From assembly GCF_027921845.1 (NCBI RefSeq), contig NZ_BSEN01000015.1:320636-384635 (forward strand): a stretch of DNA of 64,000 nt. Reading direction: 5' to 3'. Under the pieces are notes generated by a model. The model had not been told where the DNA came from and made no database searches. It worked only from the letters and a program-made list of their open reading frames with translations. How positions within the stretch are numbered: position 1 is the stretch's first letter; each line of letters starts with the position of its first letter. Shown here one piece after another: positions 55,985 to 64,000 of this stretch. The translations under genes were made by a program, and so were the position numbers. This DNA is from Leifsonia poae. GTDB lineage: Bacteria; Actinomycetota; Actinomycetes; Actinomycetales; Microbacteriaceae.

Positions 55985-56491
55985 GTGGACTCGTCCGGTT
56001 TCATCGTTCCCCCGCCGCACCTGATCCCGCCGCGCGAAGACACCGGAACCGAGACCGCGCGCGTCCCCGGCCGGGCCCGCGAGCTTCCCGTGTTCCTCCC
56101 GCCGGCCGCGACGCCGACCTCGACACCGGGCGCGGCTCCGGCGGCCGCGGCCCCCGCTGCGCGGAACTGGCGCCTGGTGCTGCCGGGCGGACACGTCGTC
56201 CCGTTGACGGGCGCTGCGCTCGTCGGACGCAACCCGGTCGCGTTCGGACCCTGGCCGGAAGCGGAGCTCGTCGCGGTCGACGACGCGGCCGCGTCGGTGT
56301 CCAAGACGCACGCGGCGTTCGAGGCCGGCTCCGACGCCGTGCGGGTCACGGATGTGCATTCCACCAACGGCGTCGTCGCCGTCTCGCCAACGGGAGAGGA
56401 GACGTCACTGCAGCCCGGAGTCGCCGCGCCGGTGGCGGAGGGCGCCGTGGTGCGGCTCGGGCGCTTCGCGGTGCGGGTCGAGCGTGCCTGA
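55985..56491 (+). CDS. FHA-domain protein with Pro/Ala linker
   Basis: The 168-residue protein has a Pro-rich N-terminus (residues 1-58) followed by an FHA domain: RLVLPGGHVVPLTGAALVGR, ASVSKTHAAFEAGSDAVRVT and DVHSTNGVVAVSP. The Arg of VGRN, Ser-Lys-Thr-His and Thr-Asn-Gly positions for phosphothreonine binding are intact. It lies 55 bases after the transglutaminase-like gene and has its own TATAGT -10 box (55973-55978) exactly 7 bases before the GTG, so it can be expressed separately as a leaderless message. It is probably a reader of the cluster's kinase, possibly recruiting the surface machinery. Confidence 0.88.
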   Translation: MDSSGFIVPPPHLIPPREDTGTETARVPGRARELPVFLPPAATPTSTPGAAPAAAAPAARNWRLVLPGGHVVPLTGAALVGRNPVAFGPWPEAELVAVDDAAASVSKTHAAFEAGSDAVRVTDVHSTNGVVAVSPTGEETSLQPGVAAPVAEGAVVRLGRFAVRVERA

Positions 56492-56514
56492 CGGGAACTC
56501 CCCGGCTCGGGTGA

Positions 56515-56520
56515 TAGCCT
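56515..56520 (+). promoter_or_regulatory. -10 box of the leu leader transcript
   Basis: TAGCCT (56515-56520) ends 7 bases before the GTG of the leader peptide, so transcription should begin at that codon. It lies 23 bases after the FHA gene stop. Confidence 0.7.
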
Positions 56521-56526
56521 GACATC

Positions 56527-56571
56527 GTGTTTCACGGTGTGCTCCTCCTTAGCTGCCGCGACGAGTCCTAG
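56527..56571 (+). CDS. Leucine leader peptide (14 aa) of the leuCD operon
   Basis: GTG at 56527 opens a 15-codon frame, MFHGVLLLSCRDES and stop, with three consecutive Leu codons (CTC CTC CTT, 56542-56550). It starts at the predicted transcription start, so it is leaderless. The Leu run lies just before the 5' arm of a perfect stem (56556-56565), the layout of ribosome-mediated attenuation: when leucyl-tRNA is scarce the ribosome stalls on the Leu codons and prevents the stem from forming. Confidence 0.78.
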   Translation: MFHGVLLLSCRDES

Positions 56572-56594
56572 TTTCCAGGCCTCCCTCGTCGCGG
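56556..56594 (+). promoter_or_regulatory. Attenuator hairpin of the leuCD operon
   Basis: CCGCGACGAG (56556-56565) and CTCGTCGCGG (56585-56594) form a perfect 10-base stem with a 19-base loop. The 5' arm lies in the last codons of the leader peptide. There is no T run, so termination may be Rho-type or the stem may act on the ribosome; the 5' arm would be masked by a ribosome stalled on the Leu codons. Confidence 0.72.
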
Positions 56595-56643
56595 AGTCCG
56601 TCGTTGGCTGACCACCGAAGCAAGCAAGGAGTTCACGAGCCTT

Positions 56644-58158
56644 ATGAGTACCGTTTCCGAGCATCCCGTCGCCCCCGCTGAGGGAGAAGCCCTGACGCTC
56701 GCCGAGAAGCTGTGGCGCGACCACCTGGTGGTCAAAGGGGAGGACGGCTCGCCCGATCTGATCTACATCGATCTGCACCTGGTGCACGAGGTCACCAGCC
56801 CGCAGGCGTTCGACGGCCTCCGGATGGCGGGGCGCCCCGTGCGGCGGCCCGATCTCACCATCGCCACCGAAGACCACAACACGCCGACCATCGGCATCGA
56901 CCGGCCGATCGCCGATCTGACCAGCCGCACCCAGATCGAGACGCTGCGCAAGAACGCCGAGGAGTTCGGCATCCGCCTGCACTCGCTCGGCGACGTCGAG
57001 CAGGGCATCGTGCACGTCGTCGGTCCGCAGCTGGGACTCACCATGCCCGGCATCACTGTCGTCTGCGGCGACTCGCACACCTCGACCCACGGCGCGTTCG
57101 GCGCGATGGCGTTCGGCATCGGCACGAGCGAGGTCGAGCACGTCATGGCCACGCAGACGCTGCCGCTCAAGGCGTTCAAGACCATGGCGATCACCGTCGA
57201 GGGCGACCTGCGTCCCGGCGTGACGGCCAAAGACATCATCCTGGCGGTCATCGCCAAGATCGGCACCGGCGGCGGGCAGGGCTACGTGCTCGAGTACCGC
57301 GGCAGCGCCATCCGGGCCCTCTCGATGGAGGGCCGCATGACGATCTGCAACATGTCGATCGAGGCGGGTGCGAGGGCCGGCATGGTCGCCCCCGACGAGA
57401 CCACCTTCGCGTACCTCAAGGGCCGTCCGCACGCGCCTGCCGGTCAGGACTGGGACGACGCGGTCGCCTACTGGAAGACACTCGTCACCGACGACGACGC
57501 CGTGTTCGACGCCGAGGTGTACCTCGACGCGGCCGAGATCGAGCCGTTCGTCACCTGGGGGACCAACCCGGGTCAGGGTGTCTCGCTGAGCCAGAGCGTG
57601 CCGAACCCGGCCGACATCGCCGACGCCAACCAGCGCGCCGCCGCTGAGCGCGCGCTGGAGTACATGGACCTCGAAGCCGGAACGCCGATGAAGTCCATCC
57701 CGGTCGACGCGGTCTTCATGGGCTCGTGCACCAACAGCCGGATCGAAGACCTCCGGGCCTTCGCCTCGATCATCAAGGGTCAGAAGAAGGCCGACGGCGT
57801 GCGGGTGATGGTGGTGCCCGGCAGTGCCCGCGTGCGCATCGAGGCCGAAGCCGAGGGGATCGACAAGATCGTCGAGGAGTTCGGCGCCGAATGGCGTTTC
57901 GCCGGCTGCTCCATGTGCCTCGGGATGAATCCGGACCAGCTGGCTCCGGGGGAGCGTTGCGCCTCGACCTCCAACCGCAACTTCGAAGGCCGTCAGGGCA
58001 AGGGAGGGCGCACCCACCTGGTGTCGCCCCTCGTCGCCGCGGCGACCGCGATCCGCGGAACACTCTCGAGCCCGTGGGACCTCGAGCACGACGAAGGCGG
58101 CGACACGCCTGGCCGCGACGGCTCGGATGCGCGCTTCGGAGAGAAGGTGGGTGCCTGA
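56644..58158 (+). CDS. leuC: 3-isopropylmalate dehydratase, large subunit
   Basis: The 504-residue subunit isomerises 2- to 3-isopropylmalate in leucine synthesis with LeuD. The [4Fe-4S] cluster cysteines are in [32 protein letters not shown] and [12 protein letters not shown]. The ATG at 56644 has CAAGGAG about 12 bases upstream. It follows a leucine attenuator, so expression should rise when leucine is scarce. The stop overlaps the ATG of leuD (TGATG). leuA and leuB are not in the window. Confidence 0.97.
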   Translation: MSTVSEHPVAPAEGEALTLAEKLWRDHLVVKGEDGSPDLIYIDLHLVHEVTSPQAFDGLRMAGRPVRRPDLTIATEDHNTPTIGIDRPIADLTSRTQIETLRKNAEEFGIRLHSLGDVEQGIVHVVGPQLGLTMPGITVVCGDSHTSTHGAFGAMAFGIGTSEVEHVMATQTLPLKAFKTMAITVEGDLRPGVTAKDIILAVIAKIGTGGGQGYVLEYRGSAIRALSMEGRMTICNMSIEAGARAGMVAPDETTFAYLKGRPHAPAGQDWDDAVAYWKTLVTDDDAVFDAEVYLDAAEIEPFVTWGTNPGQGVSLSQSVPNPADIADANQRAAAERALEYMDLEAGTPMKSIPVDAVFMGSCTNSRIEDLRAFASIIKGQKKADGVRVMVVPGSARVRIEAEAEGIDKIVEEFGAEWRFAGCSMCLGMNPDQLAPGERCASTSNRNFEGRQGKGGRTHLVSPLVAAATAIRGTLSSPWDLEHDEGGDTPGRDGSDARFGEKVGA

Positions 58159-58757
58159 TGGAGAAGATCACCACCGTCACCGGCGTGGCCGTACCGTTCC
58201 GCCGCTCCAATGTGGACACCGACCAGATCATCCCGGCGGTGTTCCTCAAGCGCGTGACCAAGACGGGCTTCGACGACGCCCTGTTCCACGCCTGGCGCCA
58301 GGACCCGGACTTCATCCTCAACCAGCCGCAGTACCAGGGGGCGCGTGTGCTCATCGCCGGCGCCGACTTCGGTACCGGCTCCTCGCGCGAGCACGCCGTC
58401 TGGGCGCTGCGCGACTACGGGTTCGCCGCGGTGCTCAGCCCGCGGTTCGCCGACATCTTCCGTGGAAACGCGGGCAAGCAGGGACTCCTCGCCGGACAGA
58501 TCAGCGAGGAGGACGCCGAGCGCCTCTGGGCCGCCATCGAGGCGGACCCGGGAATAGAGGCGACGGTGGATCTGGTTGCCAAGACTGCAAGCGTCGGTGG
58601 GGTCACGGTGTCTTTCGAAATCGACGATTACACTAGATGGCGTTTGCTCGAAGGGTTGGACGACATTGGTCTGACCCTGCGCGACGAGGCGCACATCACA
58701 GAATTCGAAGCCCGTCGCGAAAGCTGGCGGCCTAAGACGTTACCGGTGAAACTTTGA
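58158..58757 (+). CDS. leuD: 3-isopropylmalate dehydratase, small subunit
   Basis: The 199-residue swivelling subunit that completes the active site of LeuCD has the expected motifs [37 protein letters not shown] and [20 protein letters not shown]. Length is normal. The ATG overlaps the leuC stop, and its own stop (TGA 58755-58757) overlaps the TTG start of murA, so leucine biosynthesis and peptidoglycan synthesis are translationally linked. The last quarter of the gene has a somewhat less GC-rich third-position pattern than the start. Confidence 0.97.
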   Translation: MEKITTVTGVAVPFRRSNVDTDQIIPAVFLKRVTKTGFDDALFHAWRQDPDFILNQPQYQGARVLIAGADFGTGSSREHAVWALRDYGFAAVLSPRFADIFRGNAGKQGLLAGQISEEDAERLWAAIEADPGIEATVDLVAKTASVGGVTVSFEIDDYTRWRLLEGLDDIGLTLRDEAHITEFEARRESWRPKTLPVKL

Positions 58758-60124
58758 ACTCACTTCTTCAGGACGCTCAAGCAGCAGGAGCCCGCGTCGG
58801 CCTCAAGGGCGACCGCATCACGATCAACGGCGGAATCCCGCTGCGTGGCCGCATCGAGCTCAAGGGCGCGAAGAACCTCGTCACCAAGGCCATGGTGGCG
58901 GCTCTCCTCGGCGAGGGGCCCAGTGTTCTGCGCGATGTCCCCGACATCAGCGACGTGCGCGTCGTGCGCGGACTCCTCGAGATCCACGGCGTCAAGGTCA
59001 CCGACGGCACGGAAGAGGGCGAGCTCCTGCTCGACCCCAGCAACGTCGAGAGCGCCCACATGGCCGACATCGACGCACACGCCGGCTCCAGCCGCATCCC
59101 GATCCTGTTCTGCGGGCCGCTGCTGCACCGTCTCGGCGAGGCGTTCATCCCCGACCTCGGGGGCTGCCGCATCGGCGACCGCCCGATCGACTACCACCTC
59201 GAGGTGCTGCGCAAGTTCGGTGCCATCGTCGACAAGCTGCCGACCGGCATCCGGATGACGGCCCCGAACGGCCTGCACGGCGCCAAGCTCGAGCTCCCGT
59301 ACCCGAGCGTCGGGGCCACCGAGCAGGTGCTCCTCACGGCCGTCCGCGCCGAGGGCATCACCGAGCTGAAGGGCGCGGCGATCGAGCCCGAGATCATGGA
59401 TCTCATCAACATCCTGCAGAAGATGGGTGCGATCATCACGGTCGACACCGACCGCGTCATCCGCATCGAGGGCGTCGACAAGCTGGTCGGCTTCAGCCAC
59501 ACCGCACTGTTCGACCGCAACGAGGCCGCCAGCTGGGCTGCGGCCGCGCTCGCGACCGGCGGCGACATCTACGTCGGCGGAGCACGCCAGCCCGAGATGC
59601 TCACGTTCCTCAACGTCTTCCGCAAGGTCGGCGGCGCCTTCGAGATCCACGACGACGGCATCCGGTTCTTCCACCCCGGTGGCGAGCTCAAGCCGGTCGT
59701 GATCGAGACGGATGTGCACCCCGGCTTCATGACGGACTGGCAGCAGCCGCTCGTCGTGGCTCTGACCAAGGCCAAGGGCGTCTCGATCGTGCACGAGACC
59801 GTGTACGAGCAGCGCTTCGGCTTCGTCGACGCCCTCGTCGAGATGGGCGCGACGATCCAGATCCACAAGGACTGCCTGGGTGGGCACGCCTGCCGCTTCG
59901 GTCAGCGCAACTTCAACCACTCGGCTGTCATCTCCGGTCCGTCGGAGCTGCACGGCGCCGACATCGTCGTCCCCGACCTGCGCGGCGGCTTCAGCCACCT
60001 GATCGCTGCGCTCAGCGCGGACGGCCGCTCGACCGTCAGCAACGTGGGGATCATCAGCCGCGGATACGAGAACTTCATCACCAAGCTGGAGCTGCTGGGA
60101 GCCGACTTCGTTCTCGAAGGATAA
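58754..60124 (+). CDS. murA: UDP-N-acetylglucosamine 1-carboxyvinyltransferase
   Basis: The 456-residue enzyme transfers enolpyruvate from PEP to UDP-GlcNAc, the first committed step of peptidoglycan synthesis. [20 protein letters not shown] is the N-terminal substrate-binding helix; [20 protein letters not shown] contains the catalytic Cys (about Cys138), so the fosfomycin target residue is present rather than the resistant Asp variant. [17 protein letters not shown] is the C-terminal conserved loop. The TTG start overlaps leuD's stop. The N-terminus is about 20-30 residues longer than in E. coli MurA. Confidence 0.95.
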   Translation: MNSLLQDAQAAGARVGLKGDRITINGGIPLRGRIELKGAKNLVTKAMVAALLGEGPSVLRDVPDISDVRVVRGLLEIHGVKVTDGTEEGELLLDPSNVESAHMADIDAHAGSSRIPILFCGPLLHRLGEAFIPDLGGCRIGDRPIDYHLEVLRKFGAIVDKLPTGIRMTAPNGLHGAKLELPYPSVGATEQVLLTAVRAEGITELKGAAIEPEIMDLINILQKMGAIITVDTDRVIRIEGVDKLVGFSHTALFDRNEAASWAAAALATGGDIYVGGARQPEMLTFLNVFRKVGGAFEIHDDGIRFFHPGGELKPVVIETDVHPGFMTDWQQPLVVALTKAKGVSIVHETVYEQRFGFVDALVEMGATIQIHKDCLGGHACRFGQRNFNHSAVISGPSELHGADIVVPDLRGGFSHLIAALSADGRSTVSNVGIISRGYENFITKLELLGADFVLEG

Positions 60125-60128
60125 TGGG

Positions 60129-60914
60129 GTGGTGAGCCAACCCTCCTCAGAGCCGACGTCCGCCTCCAGGCTTCCCCGCAAAGAGACGAGCACGCCCTCG
60201 ATCTTCTGGGTGCTGGCCGGGATGGTGATCCCGATCTTCAGCATCATCGCTCGCTTCCGCATCGTCGACGGCCACAAGCTGCCGCGGCGCGGCGCCTATG
60301 TGGTCGCCCCGAACCACTACAGCGAGATCGACCCGATCGCGATCGGGATCGTGAGCTGGAAGCTCGGGCGCATGCCGCGCTTCCTGGCGAAGGGCAGCCT
60401 CTTCCGGGTGCCCGTCGTCGGGTGGTTCCTGCGCAAGTCGGGGCAGGTGCCGGTCGAGCGCGCCGGCTCGACCCGCGGTTCCGCGCCGCTCTCCGTCGCG
60501 CAGCAGATCGTGGACGACGGGCGCATCGTGATCATCTATCCGGAGGGTTCGCTGACCCGCGATCCGGACATGTGGCCGATGCGCGGCAAGACGGGCGCCG
60601 CCCGCATGGCGCTGGAGCACGACATCCCGGTCATCCCGATCGCCCATTGGGGCACGCAGCAGGTGATGGCCCGCTACGCGAAGAAGATCAGCTTCTTCCC
60701 GCGCAAGACGATCGACGTCAAGGTGGGGGATCCCGTCGACCTCTCGGCCTTCCGCGGCCGCAACCTCGACGCCGCGACCCTCAACGAGGCGACCGCCGTC
60801 ATCATGGACGCCATCACGTCGCTGCTCGAAGACCTGCGCGGCGAGAAGGCACCGGCCGTCCGCTGGAACCCCGCCGATCACGACCAGAAGGAGACGGGCC
60901 GTTTTGAAGGGTAG
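60129..60914 (+). CDS. plsC: 1-acyl-sn-glycerol-3-phosphate acyltransferase family protein
   Basis: The 261-residue membrane-associated acyltransferase probably makes phosphatidic acid from lysophosphatidate. The motif I HxxxxD is in VVAPNHYSEIDPIAIG, motif II-like GSLFRVPVVGWFLRKSGQVP, and motif III is IIYPEGSLTRDPDMWPMRGK. A hydrophobic segment (FWVLAGMVIPIFSIIARFRI) near residues 28-47 anchors it. The start is GTG at 60129 or 60132. It lies 4 bases after murA and overlaps gpsA by 11 bases. Confidence 0.92.
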   Translation: MVSQPSSEPTSASRLPRKETSTPSIFWVLAGMVIPIFSIIARFRIVDGHKLPRRGAYVVAPNHYSEIDPIAIGIVSWKLGRMPRFLAKGSLFRVPVVGWFLRKSGQVPVERAGSTRGSAPLSVAQQIVDDGRIVIIYPEGSLTRDPDMWPMRGKTGAARMALEHDIPVIPIAHWGTQQVMARYAKKISFFPRKTIDVKVGDPVDLSAFRGRNLDAATLNEATAVIMDAITSLLEDLRGEKAPAVRWNPADHDQKETGRFEG

Positions 60915-62046
60915 CTCTTCGCGCGCCGCCGTCGTCGCCCCTCGCCGGATCGCCGTGCTCGGCGCCGGGAGCTGGGGCACGACGTTCGCCAAGATCCTCG
61001 CCGACGGCGGCTCCGACGTGGTGCTGTGGGCACGCCGTCCCGAGCTCGCCCGCGAGATCAACGAGGTCAAGCGCAACAGCGACTACCTCGAGGGCATCAA
61101 CCTGCCGCGCAACCTGCGGGCGACCTCGAAGCTGGGCGAGGCGATGCAGGGCGCCGAGCAGGTGTTCGTGTCGATCCCGAGCCAGACGCTGCGCTCGAAC
61201 CTCGAAGCGATCGCGCCGTTCCTGGGGCCGTCGACGGTGGTCGTGAGCCTGATGAAGGGCGTCGAGAAGGGCACCGGGCTGCGGATGAGCGAGGTGATCG
61301 CGCAAGGGCTGCCCATCGAGCCGGAGCGCATCGCCGTGGCCTCCGGGCCCAACCTCGCTCTTGAGATCGCGCGCGAGCAGCCCACCGCTGCCGTCGTGTC
61401 GTCGGCGAGCCTGGAGACCGCGCAGGCCGTCGCGATGGCGGCGACCAACCGCTACTTCCGCTCGTTCGTGAACACCGACGTGATCGGCACCGAGTTCGGC
61501 GGCGTGCTGAAGAACCTGATCGCGGTCGCGATCGGCATCGTCGACGGCGTGGGCTACGGCGAGAACACCAAGGCGTCGATCATCACTCGCGGCCTGGTCG
61601 AGATGACCGACTTCGCTGTGGCGTACGGCGCTGAGGCCGTGACGCTGTCCGGCCTCGCCGGGCTGGGCGACCTCATCGCCACGTGCGAGTCCTCGCTGAG
61701 CCGCAACAACACCGCCGGGCGCCTGCTCGGCCAGGGCTACAGCTTCAACGACGTGGTCAAGCAGATGAACCAGACGGCGGAGGGCCTCGCCTCGGTGGCG
61801 CCCATCCTGACCCTCGCCGAGGCCCGTGGCGTTGACATGCCCATCGTGCGGCAGGTGAGCCAAGTGCTTGCCGGTACGCTCGATCCGAAAGACATTGCGC
61901 CGCATCTCACCACGGATTCGGACGAACCCCAGGGTGAAAGGACTACGGATGACGGACAGACTCGCGGTCGCTCTTCTGTTTGGGGGTCGCTCAAGCGAGC
62001 ATTCGATCAGCTGCGCGACGGCGGCGGGAGTGCTCGCCGCGATTGA
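60904..62046 (+). CDS. gpsA: Glycerol-3-phosphate dehydrogenase (NAD(P)+)
   Basis: The 380-residue cytoplasmic enzyme makes sn-glycerol-3-phosphate for phospholipids. The Rossmann motif is IAVLGAGSWGTTFAKILADG, the catalytic Lys is in GGVLKNLIAVAIGIVDGVGY and substrate-binding residues are in LSGLAGLGDLIATCESSLSR. The TTG start overlaps plsC. The family normally ends near the segment VLAGTLDPKDIAPHL; here the frame continues about 45 residues and overlaps ddl by 98 bases. That tail (GRSSVWGSLKRAFDQLRDGG) is read from ddl coding DNA, suggesting a lost stop codon. Confidence 0.94.
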   Translation: MKGSSSRAAVVAPRRIAVLGAGSWGTTFAKILADGGSDVVLWARRPELAREINEVKRNSDYLEGINLPRNLRATSKLGEAMQGAEQVFVSIPSQTLRSNLEAIAPFLGPSTVVVSLMKGVEKGTGLRMSEVIAQGLPIEPERIAVASGPNLALEIAREQPTAAVVSSASLETAQAVAMAATNRYFRSFVNTDVIGTEFGGVLKNLIAVAIGIVDGVGYGENTKASIITRGLVEMTDFAVAYGAEAVTLSGLAGLGDLIATCESSLSRNNTAGRLLGQGYSFNDVVKQMNQTAEGLASVAPILTLAEARGVDMPIVRQVSQVLAGTLDPKDIAPHLTTDSDEPQGERTTDDGQTRGRSSVWGSLKRAFDQLRDGGGSARRD

Positions 62047-63040
62047 CCGCGAGAAGTACGACGTCATCCCGGTCGGCATCACCGCCGACGGAGTGTTCAC
62101 CCTCCAGCCCGACGACGCCGCACTGTTCGCGTTGAACGCCGACGATCTGCCGACGGTGCACGACAACGGCACCCGCATCCACTGGCCGGAGAGCGCCACG
62201 ACGCGCGAGCTGACGGTGACGGAGCACGGCGAGACGCGCTCGCTCGGCGACGTCGACATCGTGTTCCCGATCCTGCACGGTCCATGGGGAGAGGACGGGA
62301 CCATCCAGGGGATGCTCGAGCTCGTCGACCTGCCGTACGTCGGCAGCGGCGTGCTGGCGAGCTCACTCGGGATGGACAAGCACTTCACCAAGACCGTGCT
62401 GCAGCAGGCGGGCATCCCGGTCGCGCCGTGGCGCACCGTCACCGCCTACGAGTGGCGGACCGATCCGGCTGCCGTGCGTTCGGCGGCCTCCGCAGAGCTC
62501 AGGCTGCCGGCGTTCGTGAAGCCGGCGCGTGCCGGCTCCAGCGTCGGCGTCAGCAAGATCACCGACTGGGCCGAGCTCGACGCAGCGGTCGAGACCGCGC
62601 TGGCCGAAGACGACCGCGTGCTCATCGAGACCGGCGTCGTCGGTCGCGAGGTCGAGATCGCCGTGCTCGGCGGACGGCCGGGCGAGGCGACCAGGGCATC
62701 GGTCGCGGGCGAGATCGTCATCTCGGGCCGGGACTTCTACGACTTCGCCGCCAAATACCTCGACGCACCGGGCATCGACCTGGTCTGCCCGGCCGACCTG
62801 TCGCCGGAGGAGCTCGCCACCATGCAGCGGCTCGCCGTGACGGCGTTCGACGCGATCGGCGGCGAGGGGCTTGCGCGGGTCGACTTCTTCCTCACAGCCG
62901 ACGGTTTCGTCATCAATGAGATCAACACGATGCCGGGCTTCACCCCGATCTCGATGTTCCCGCGCTGCTGGCAGGAGTCGGGCCTCAGCTACCCCGCCCT
63001 CATCGATGAGCTGATCACCGTCGCCCTGGCCCGCGCCTGA
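61949..63040 (+). CDS. ddl: D-alanine--D-alanine ligase
   Basis: The 363-residue ATP-grasp ligase makes the D-Ala-D-Ala dipeptide of the peptidoglycan stem. LLFGGRSSEHSISCATAAGV, ILHGPWGEDGTIQGMLEL, VKPARAGSSVGVSKI and NEINTMPGFTPISMFPRC are the expected motifs for D-Ala binding and ATP closure. The ATG at 61949 has GAAAGG seven bases upstream. It is co-transcribed with gpsA, inside which it begins. A 17-base convergent hairpin follows its stop. Confidence 0.95.
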   Translation: MTDRLAVALLFGGRSSEHSISCATAAGVLAAIDREKYDVIPVGITADGVFTLQPDDAALFALNADDLPTVHDNGTRIHWPESATTRELTVTEHGETRSLGDVDIVFPILHGPWGEDGTIQGMLELVDLPYVGSGVLASSLGMDKHFTKTVLQQAGIPVAPWRTVTAYEWRTDPAAVRSAASAELRLPAFVKPARAGSSVGVSKITDWAELDAAVETALAEDDRVLIETGVVGREVEIAVLGGRPGEATRASVAGEIVISGRDFYDFAAKYLDAPGIDLVCPADLSPEELATMQRLAVTAFDAIGGEGLARVDFFLTADGFVINEINTMPGFTPISMFPRCWQESGLSYPALIDELITVALARA

Positions 63041-63054
63041 CGCTCTCGTTCTTC

Positions 63055-63108
63055 GAGGGGCGGCAAACGCATCCAAAAACTTCGTTTGAGGTGCGTTTGC
63101 CGCCCCTC
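63055..63108. terminator. Bidirectional terminator between ddl and the DUF3515 gene
   Basis: GAGGGGCGGCAAACGCA (63055-63071) and TGCGTTTGCCGCCCCTC (63092-63108) are perfect 17-base inverted repeats around a 20-base loop. It lies between two convergent genes (stops at 63040 and 63117), so it can serve both. Confidence 0.85.
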
Positions 63109-63116
63109 AACGGGAG

Positions 63117-63644
63117 CTACTTCGTGGGCGCCGGGGTCGGCGTCGCGCCTGTGTCGAGGGTCGAGAGGCACTTGCGGGTCTGGGGGATGGTGGCGATCGC
63201 GCTCGCGAACTCGGGCAGTACCGCCGCATCCGACGCACCGGACACGTGGTCGATGACCACCTGGGTCGCCGGGGTGCGGCCGAACGTCTGGTAGACGAGG
63301 GTCTTCGCCGTCGGGTCCTTGTCGAGGTCGGTCATCAGCACCCAGTCGATGCCGTTGACGGTGATGCACGGCTTCGTGGTGGCGCCGATCGGAGGCACGC
63401 CGCAGCGCAGCAGCACGGCCGCCGGATCGCCCCACGCGCCGGTCGCCTGCGCGTTCGTCTCCCGCTCCGCCTTGTCGGCGACGGTGTCGGGGAGCCGCAC
63501 GGAGATCTCGGCGCAACCGGGGTCGTTCGAGTCGGCAGCCGCGTCCAGCGAGACGGTCGGCGCGCATCCGGTGAGCGTCAGGAGGGTTGCGGTCAGCACG
63601 GGTACGGCGAGGAGCGTCGCGAGGGCGGCGTGGCGTCTGGGCAT
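63117..63644 (-). CDS. DUF3515 family lipoprotein
   Basis: The 175-residue exported protein has a signal sequence and lipobox (LLTLTGCAP), so it is lipid-anchored outside the membrane. The family pattern is PGCAEISVRLPDTVAD, VLLRCGVPPIGATTKPCITV and the Cys near the end (QTRKCLSTLD); four Cys may form disulfides. The function is unknown, although the gene recurs beside thiL in actinobacteria. The ATG at 63644 lies 8 bases after TAGCCT (63657-63652), so the message is leaderless, and that box overlaps the thiL -10 box. Confidence 0.85.
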   Translation of the reverse strand: MPRRHAALATLLAVPVLTATLLTLTGCAPTVSLDAAADSNDPGCAEISVRLPDTVADKAERETNAQATGAWGDPAAVLLRCGVPPIGATTKPCITVNGIDWVLMTDLDKDPTAKTLVYQTFGRTPATQVVIDHVSGASDAAVLPEFASAIATIPQTRKCLSTLDTGATPTPAPTK

Positions 63645-63651
63645 CGCTTTC

Positions 63652-63661
63652 AGGCTACCGT
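63652..63661. promoter_or_regulatory. Overlapping divergent -10 boxes of the DUF3515 gene and thiL
   Basis: AGGCTACCGT contains a reverse-strand TAGCCT (63657-63652) for the DUF3515 gene and a forward TACCGT (63656-63661) for thiL, sharing two bases. Both genes start 7-8 bases beyond their box, only 24 bases apart, so the promoters cannot be occupied together. Confidence 0.65.
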
Positions 63662-63668
63662 TTGATGC

Positions 63669-64000
63669 ATGACGATGTCTGGGAGCGACGCCTCCGCGAC
63701 CACCCTCGGCGAGGCCTCGGAGCGCGAGACGCTCAAGCGCATCTTCCCGCGTCTCCCCGAGTCCCGCTCGACCATCGTCGGCCCCGGTGACGATGCCGCC
63801 GTGCTCGCGGCTCCGGATGGCCGGTACGTCGTGACCACCGACATGATGGTGCACGGTCCCGACTTCCGCTGGGCGTGGTCCGCACCGTACGACCTGGGCT
63901 GGAAGGCGGCGGCCACGAACCTCTCGGATGTGGCCGCGATGGGCGCCGTGCCGACCGCCCTGGTGGTCGCGATCGCCGCGCCCGCCTCCACCCCTGTCAG
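63669..64000 (+). CDS. thiL: Thiamine-monophosphate kinase (partial, cut by the window end)
   Basis: The first 110 residues of ThiL are present: ETLKRIFPRLPESRSTIVGP, GDDAAVLAAPDGRYVVTTDM and the Mg-ATP binding region LGWKAAATNLSDVAAMGAVP, typical of the PurM/ThiL ATP-binding fold. It phosphorylates thiamine monophosphate to the diphosphate cofactor. The ATG at 63669 follows a TACCGT -10 box (63656-63661) by 8 bases, so the message is leaderless; an ATG at 63665 is out of frame with the product. The gene continues beyond base 64000. Confidence 0.93.
   Translation, partial: MTMSGSDASATTLGEASERETLKRIFPRLPESRSTIVGPGDDAAVLAAPDGRYVVTTDMMVHGPDFRWAWSAPYDLGWKAAATNLSDVAAMGAVPTALVVAIAAPASTPV

Overview
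The window is GC-rich, densely packed actinobacterial chromosome. The gene order leuC-leuD-murA-plsC-gpsA-ddl-DUF3515-thiL, a SufS/SufU pair, frequent ATGA and GTGA stop/start overlaps and many leaderless genes (a TANNNT-like -10 box 7-9 bases before the start codon) fit the family Microbacteriaceae; a Leifsonia-like genus is a guess. There is no rRNA, CRISPR array, insertion sequence or prophage. The only tRNA is tRNA-Glu(CTC).

Layout. 0-8.7 kb: small conserved proteins, an AI-2E-type permease, a GAP-family membrane protein, DUF6325 and SHOCT proteins, a HerA-like ATPase coupled to a drug-efflux MFS, a 5'-3' exonuclease and a steroid-5-alpha-reductase-like membrane protein. 8.8-21.8 kb: an amino-acid permease; an operon of DUF1684 plus two FMN-dependent monooxygenases; SufS-SufU; an acetyltransferase plus polar amino-acid ABC transporter operon; and an FAD/NAD(P) protein. 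The parts resemble known pathways that import, N-acetylate and oxidise S-modified cysteines. 21.8-29.9 kb: a divergent MarR/EamA pair with a visible operator, Dyp peroxidase, a glycine-betaine transporter, an AlaX-like editing protein, a NERD protein and small genes. 30-40 kb: a large LuxR-type ATPase regulator, photolyase, metallo-hydrolase, CopB-type copper ATPase behind a CsoR-like site, lipid kinase, tRNA-Glu, a decayed higB with intact higA, and KTSC and DUF5655 proteins.

40-56.5 kb: a yybP-ykoY manganese riboswitch controls a TerC protein whose stop overlaps a PP2C phosphatase. That phosphatase opens a 15-kb co-directional cluster: phosphatase, FHA protein, membrane Ser/Thr kinase, FHA-like/HTH protein, a 1757-residue surface repeat protein, MoxR ATPase, DUF58, a transglutaminase-like membrane protein and a last FHA protein. 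It matches in content the PFNA cluster known from bifidobacteria. The transglutaminase-like domain has lost all three expected catalytic residues, so it is probably a scaffold. This is the most interesting system in the window.

56.5-64 kb: a leucine attenuator (leaderless leader peptide MFHGVLLLSCRDES) precedes leuCD, followed by envelope and lipid genes (murA, plsC, gpsA, ddl). A convergent terminator and the divergent DUF3515/thiL pair, whose -10 boxes overlap, close the window; thiL is cut by the window edge.
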